A stretch of DNA of 64,000 bases from assembly GCA_964573115.1 (NCBI GenBank), contig CAZNIP010000001.1:44146-108145 (forward strand), in the 5' to 3' direction. The position numbers and the translations under genes are program-made. The notes under the pieces were generated by a model. The model ran no database searches. It had not been told where the DNA came from and saw only the letters and a program-made list of their open reading frames with translations. Shown here in pieces: positions 62,986 through 64,000 of this stretch; the first letter of the stretch is position 1, and every line of letters begins with the position of its first letter. This DNA comes from CAYOID01 sp964573115. Its GTDB lineage: Bacteria > Desulfobacterota > Desulfovibrionia > Desulfovibrionales > Desulfothermaceae.

Positions 62986-63892
62986 GCCAGGTCACTCCAA
63001 CGTTGCTGGCCAGTTCGCGGATGGGATCGAAGTCGCTGTCCCTGGCCGGGACCACGCCTGTAAAGTGGGCCTTCTCCAGGATGTCCTGGTGCTCCTGGTT
63101 CAAGGCGAGCAAAGCCTGCTTGATGGCCTGGAGGTGATCGGGGTTGAGGCCCTGTCGGGCTGCATAGACCCAGCCGGGATACCACCGCGTTTGGTCCAGG
63201 ACCCGGATTTCAGTCAGGTCGAGCTGGTCTTGCACCAGGGGCAGGGTGCCTTCCCGGATGGAACCGATGTCGTATTCCCCCAGATAGACCGAAAGGACCA
63301 CCTTTTCCTGCTTGCCTCCGGCTCCAGGGGCAAAGGCGATTTCCCGGAAGTCGCCCTTGTGGATGCCGTTGCGGGCAAAATGGTCCAGGGCAAAGAGGTA
63401 CCCGGCCGCGGAAGAAGGCGACACAGCGATCCAGCTCTTCCGGCGACAGTCCTGCAGGCTTTGAATGGCCTTGTTGTCGGCCCTGCAGATGATCTGCCCC
63501 CTGAAGTCCGTTCGGCCGCCTTTTTCGACGATCCGTCCAAAGGCCCGGGCCTGGTGGCGTTCAGCGATCTGGATGTAGACCAGGGGATTGGAAAAGGAGA
63601 TGTCGATCTCACCCCGGCCCACCATCTGGACATGCTCGGCAAAGGTGTCCGGAAAGACCTGCCGGATGGGGATTCCGGTCGTCTGGTACAGGTATTCGAC
63701 AATGGGGTGATGCCTGATATAGGAGGTCTTGTGGGAGTACTGGGGCAGATAGGCATAGGTCAGGGACTCGAGCTCCCTTTCAGCCTTGATGTCCACCCTT
63801 TTGTCCAGGTCGACCTGGATCGGTTCGCTGCCCTGGTCGCAAGCCTGGAGAAGCAGGACACTGAGCAGGAGGATCAGGTTTGACACGTTCAT
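62945..63892 (-). CDS. PhnD-like periplasmic substrate-binding lipoprotein
   Basis: A 315-residue lipoprotein; the signal peptide ends in the lipobox LLQAC with Cys18. The rest resembles phosphate/phosphonate-type binding proteins (PhnD family): GRGEIDISFSNPLVYIQIAER, VSPSSAAGYLFALDHF and a terminal helix set. No ABC permease or ATPase gene is visible in the window, and the gene overlaps the kinase gene. It is therefore more likely a ligand-sensing partner of the kinase than a transporter part. ATG 63892 with GAGGG upstream was chosen over ATG 63916. Confidence 0.8.
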   Translation of the reverse strand: MNVSNLILLLSVLLLQACDQGSEPIQVDLDKRVDIKAERELESLTYAYLPQYSHKTSYIRHHPIVEYLYQTTGIPIRQVFPDTFAEHVQMVGRGEIDISFSNPLVYIQIAERHQARAFGRIVEKGGRTDFRGQIICRADNKAIQSLQDCRRKSWIAVSPSSAAGYLFALDHFARNGIHKGDFREIAFAPGAGGKQEKVVLSVYLGEYDIGSIREGTLPLVQDQLDLTEIRVLDQTRWYPGWVYAARQGLNPDHLQAIKQALLALNQEHQDILEKAHFTGVVPARDSDFDPIRELASNVGVTWREDQTVSLAQGQF

Positions 63893-63976
63893 GGCCCTCA
63901 GTTTCTGTGCCGGCATGAAAAAAACGTATCGGTCCTCCCATGGGGAGTCAAGCCGAGGCAGCCAGGGGTTCAGGGT

Positions 63977-63999
63977 CAGCCCGGCCGCTGGCCGGGCTG
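63977..63999. repeat. Intergenic palindrome at the window end
   Basis: CAGCCCGGCC-GCT-GGCCGGGCTG, perfect 10-base arms, at the 5' side of the PhnD-like gene. Confidence 0.65.
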
Positions 64000-64000
64000 A

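Noticed and set aside
3405..63999. Palindromic repeats as a CRISPR array
   Set aside because: The copies are single, kilobases apart and without spacers.

Overview
The window is a stretch of GC-rich bacterial chromosome, most likely from a sulfate-reducing deltaproteobacterium of the Desulfovibrionales. The reasons are gene content and order: ispE, tRNA-Gln, prs, rplY, pth, carD and rho in a row; LL-diaminopimelate aminotransferase for lysine; and a cytoplasmic selenocysteine formate dehydrogenase tied to heterodisulfide-reductase (Hdr)-like proteins. Two runs of exactly 100 N (50276-50375 and 60694-60793) are scaffold gaps of unknown true size.

Layout. 1-2583: 3' part of miaB, a bifunctional-nuclease-family gene and a PHP phosphoesterase. 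2678-7085: Tol-Pal envelope system tolQ, tolR, tolA-like, tolB, pal. 7131-9466: VanZ-like protein (minus strand), an esterase and a rhomboid protease. 9542-10963: pyruvate kinase (minus strand). 11226-26026: a 13-gene complex I operon on the minus strand, nuoA-B-C-D, an SfrB-like gene, then nuoG-H-I-J-K-L-M-N. It has no nuoE and no normal nuoF; a NuoF C-terminal fragment fused to a GltD-like FAD/NAD(P)H module takes their place. 26665-27162: a lone cyclic-nucleotide-binding-domain protein.

27524-39397, the most striking part, is a minus-strand block of eight genes. In transcription order they are an HdrC-HdrB fusion, a double-length HdrA, MvhD, an HdrA N-half, an HdrA C-half, a second MvhD, a two-cluster iron-sulfur protein and fdhA. 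Five of the eight genes contain in-frame UGA codons (six in all). Each falls at a conserved Cys/Sec position and each is followed by a short hairpin that fits a bacterial SECIS element. I read the block as a selenoprotein-rich formate dehydrogenase/heterodisulfide-reductase-like electron-bifurcating system. Its HdrA-MvhD module is present twice, once with HdrA fused and once with HdrA split.

39757-42538: a HAD phosphatase, hypC, a small overlapping unknown gene and a DegP-type protease. 42788-48853: ispE, tRNA-Gln(TTG), prs, rplY, pth, carD, rho. 48872-56637: M48 peptidase with TPRs, yajC, secD, secF, dapL, asnS. 56711-63892 (minus strand): a signalling cluster of a PhnD-like lipoprotein, a sensor kinase with a Cys-rich insert in its HAMP region, a single-domain response regulator, a PEP-synthase-like protein without the usual C-terminal barrel, and a dual-specificity phosphatase fused to a YkgJ-like Cys cluster.

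Intergenic spaces carry a recurring short palindrome (core TGCC-N3-GGCA, arms of about 7-10 bp), sometimes followed by a GGTTGAGGG-type tail. Sequence of this kind lies next to both assembly gaps. No insertion sequence, CRISPR array or rRNA was found.
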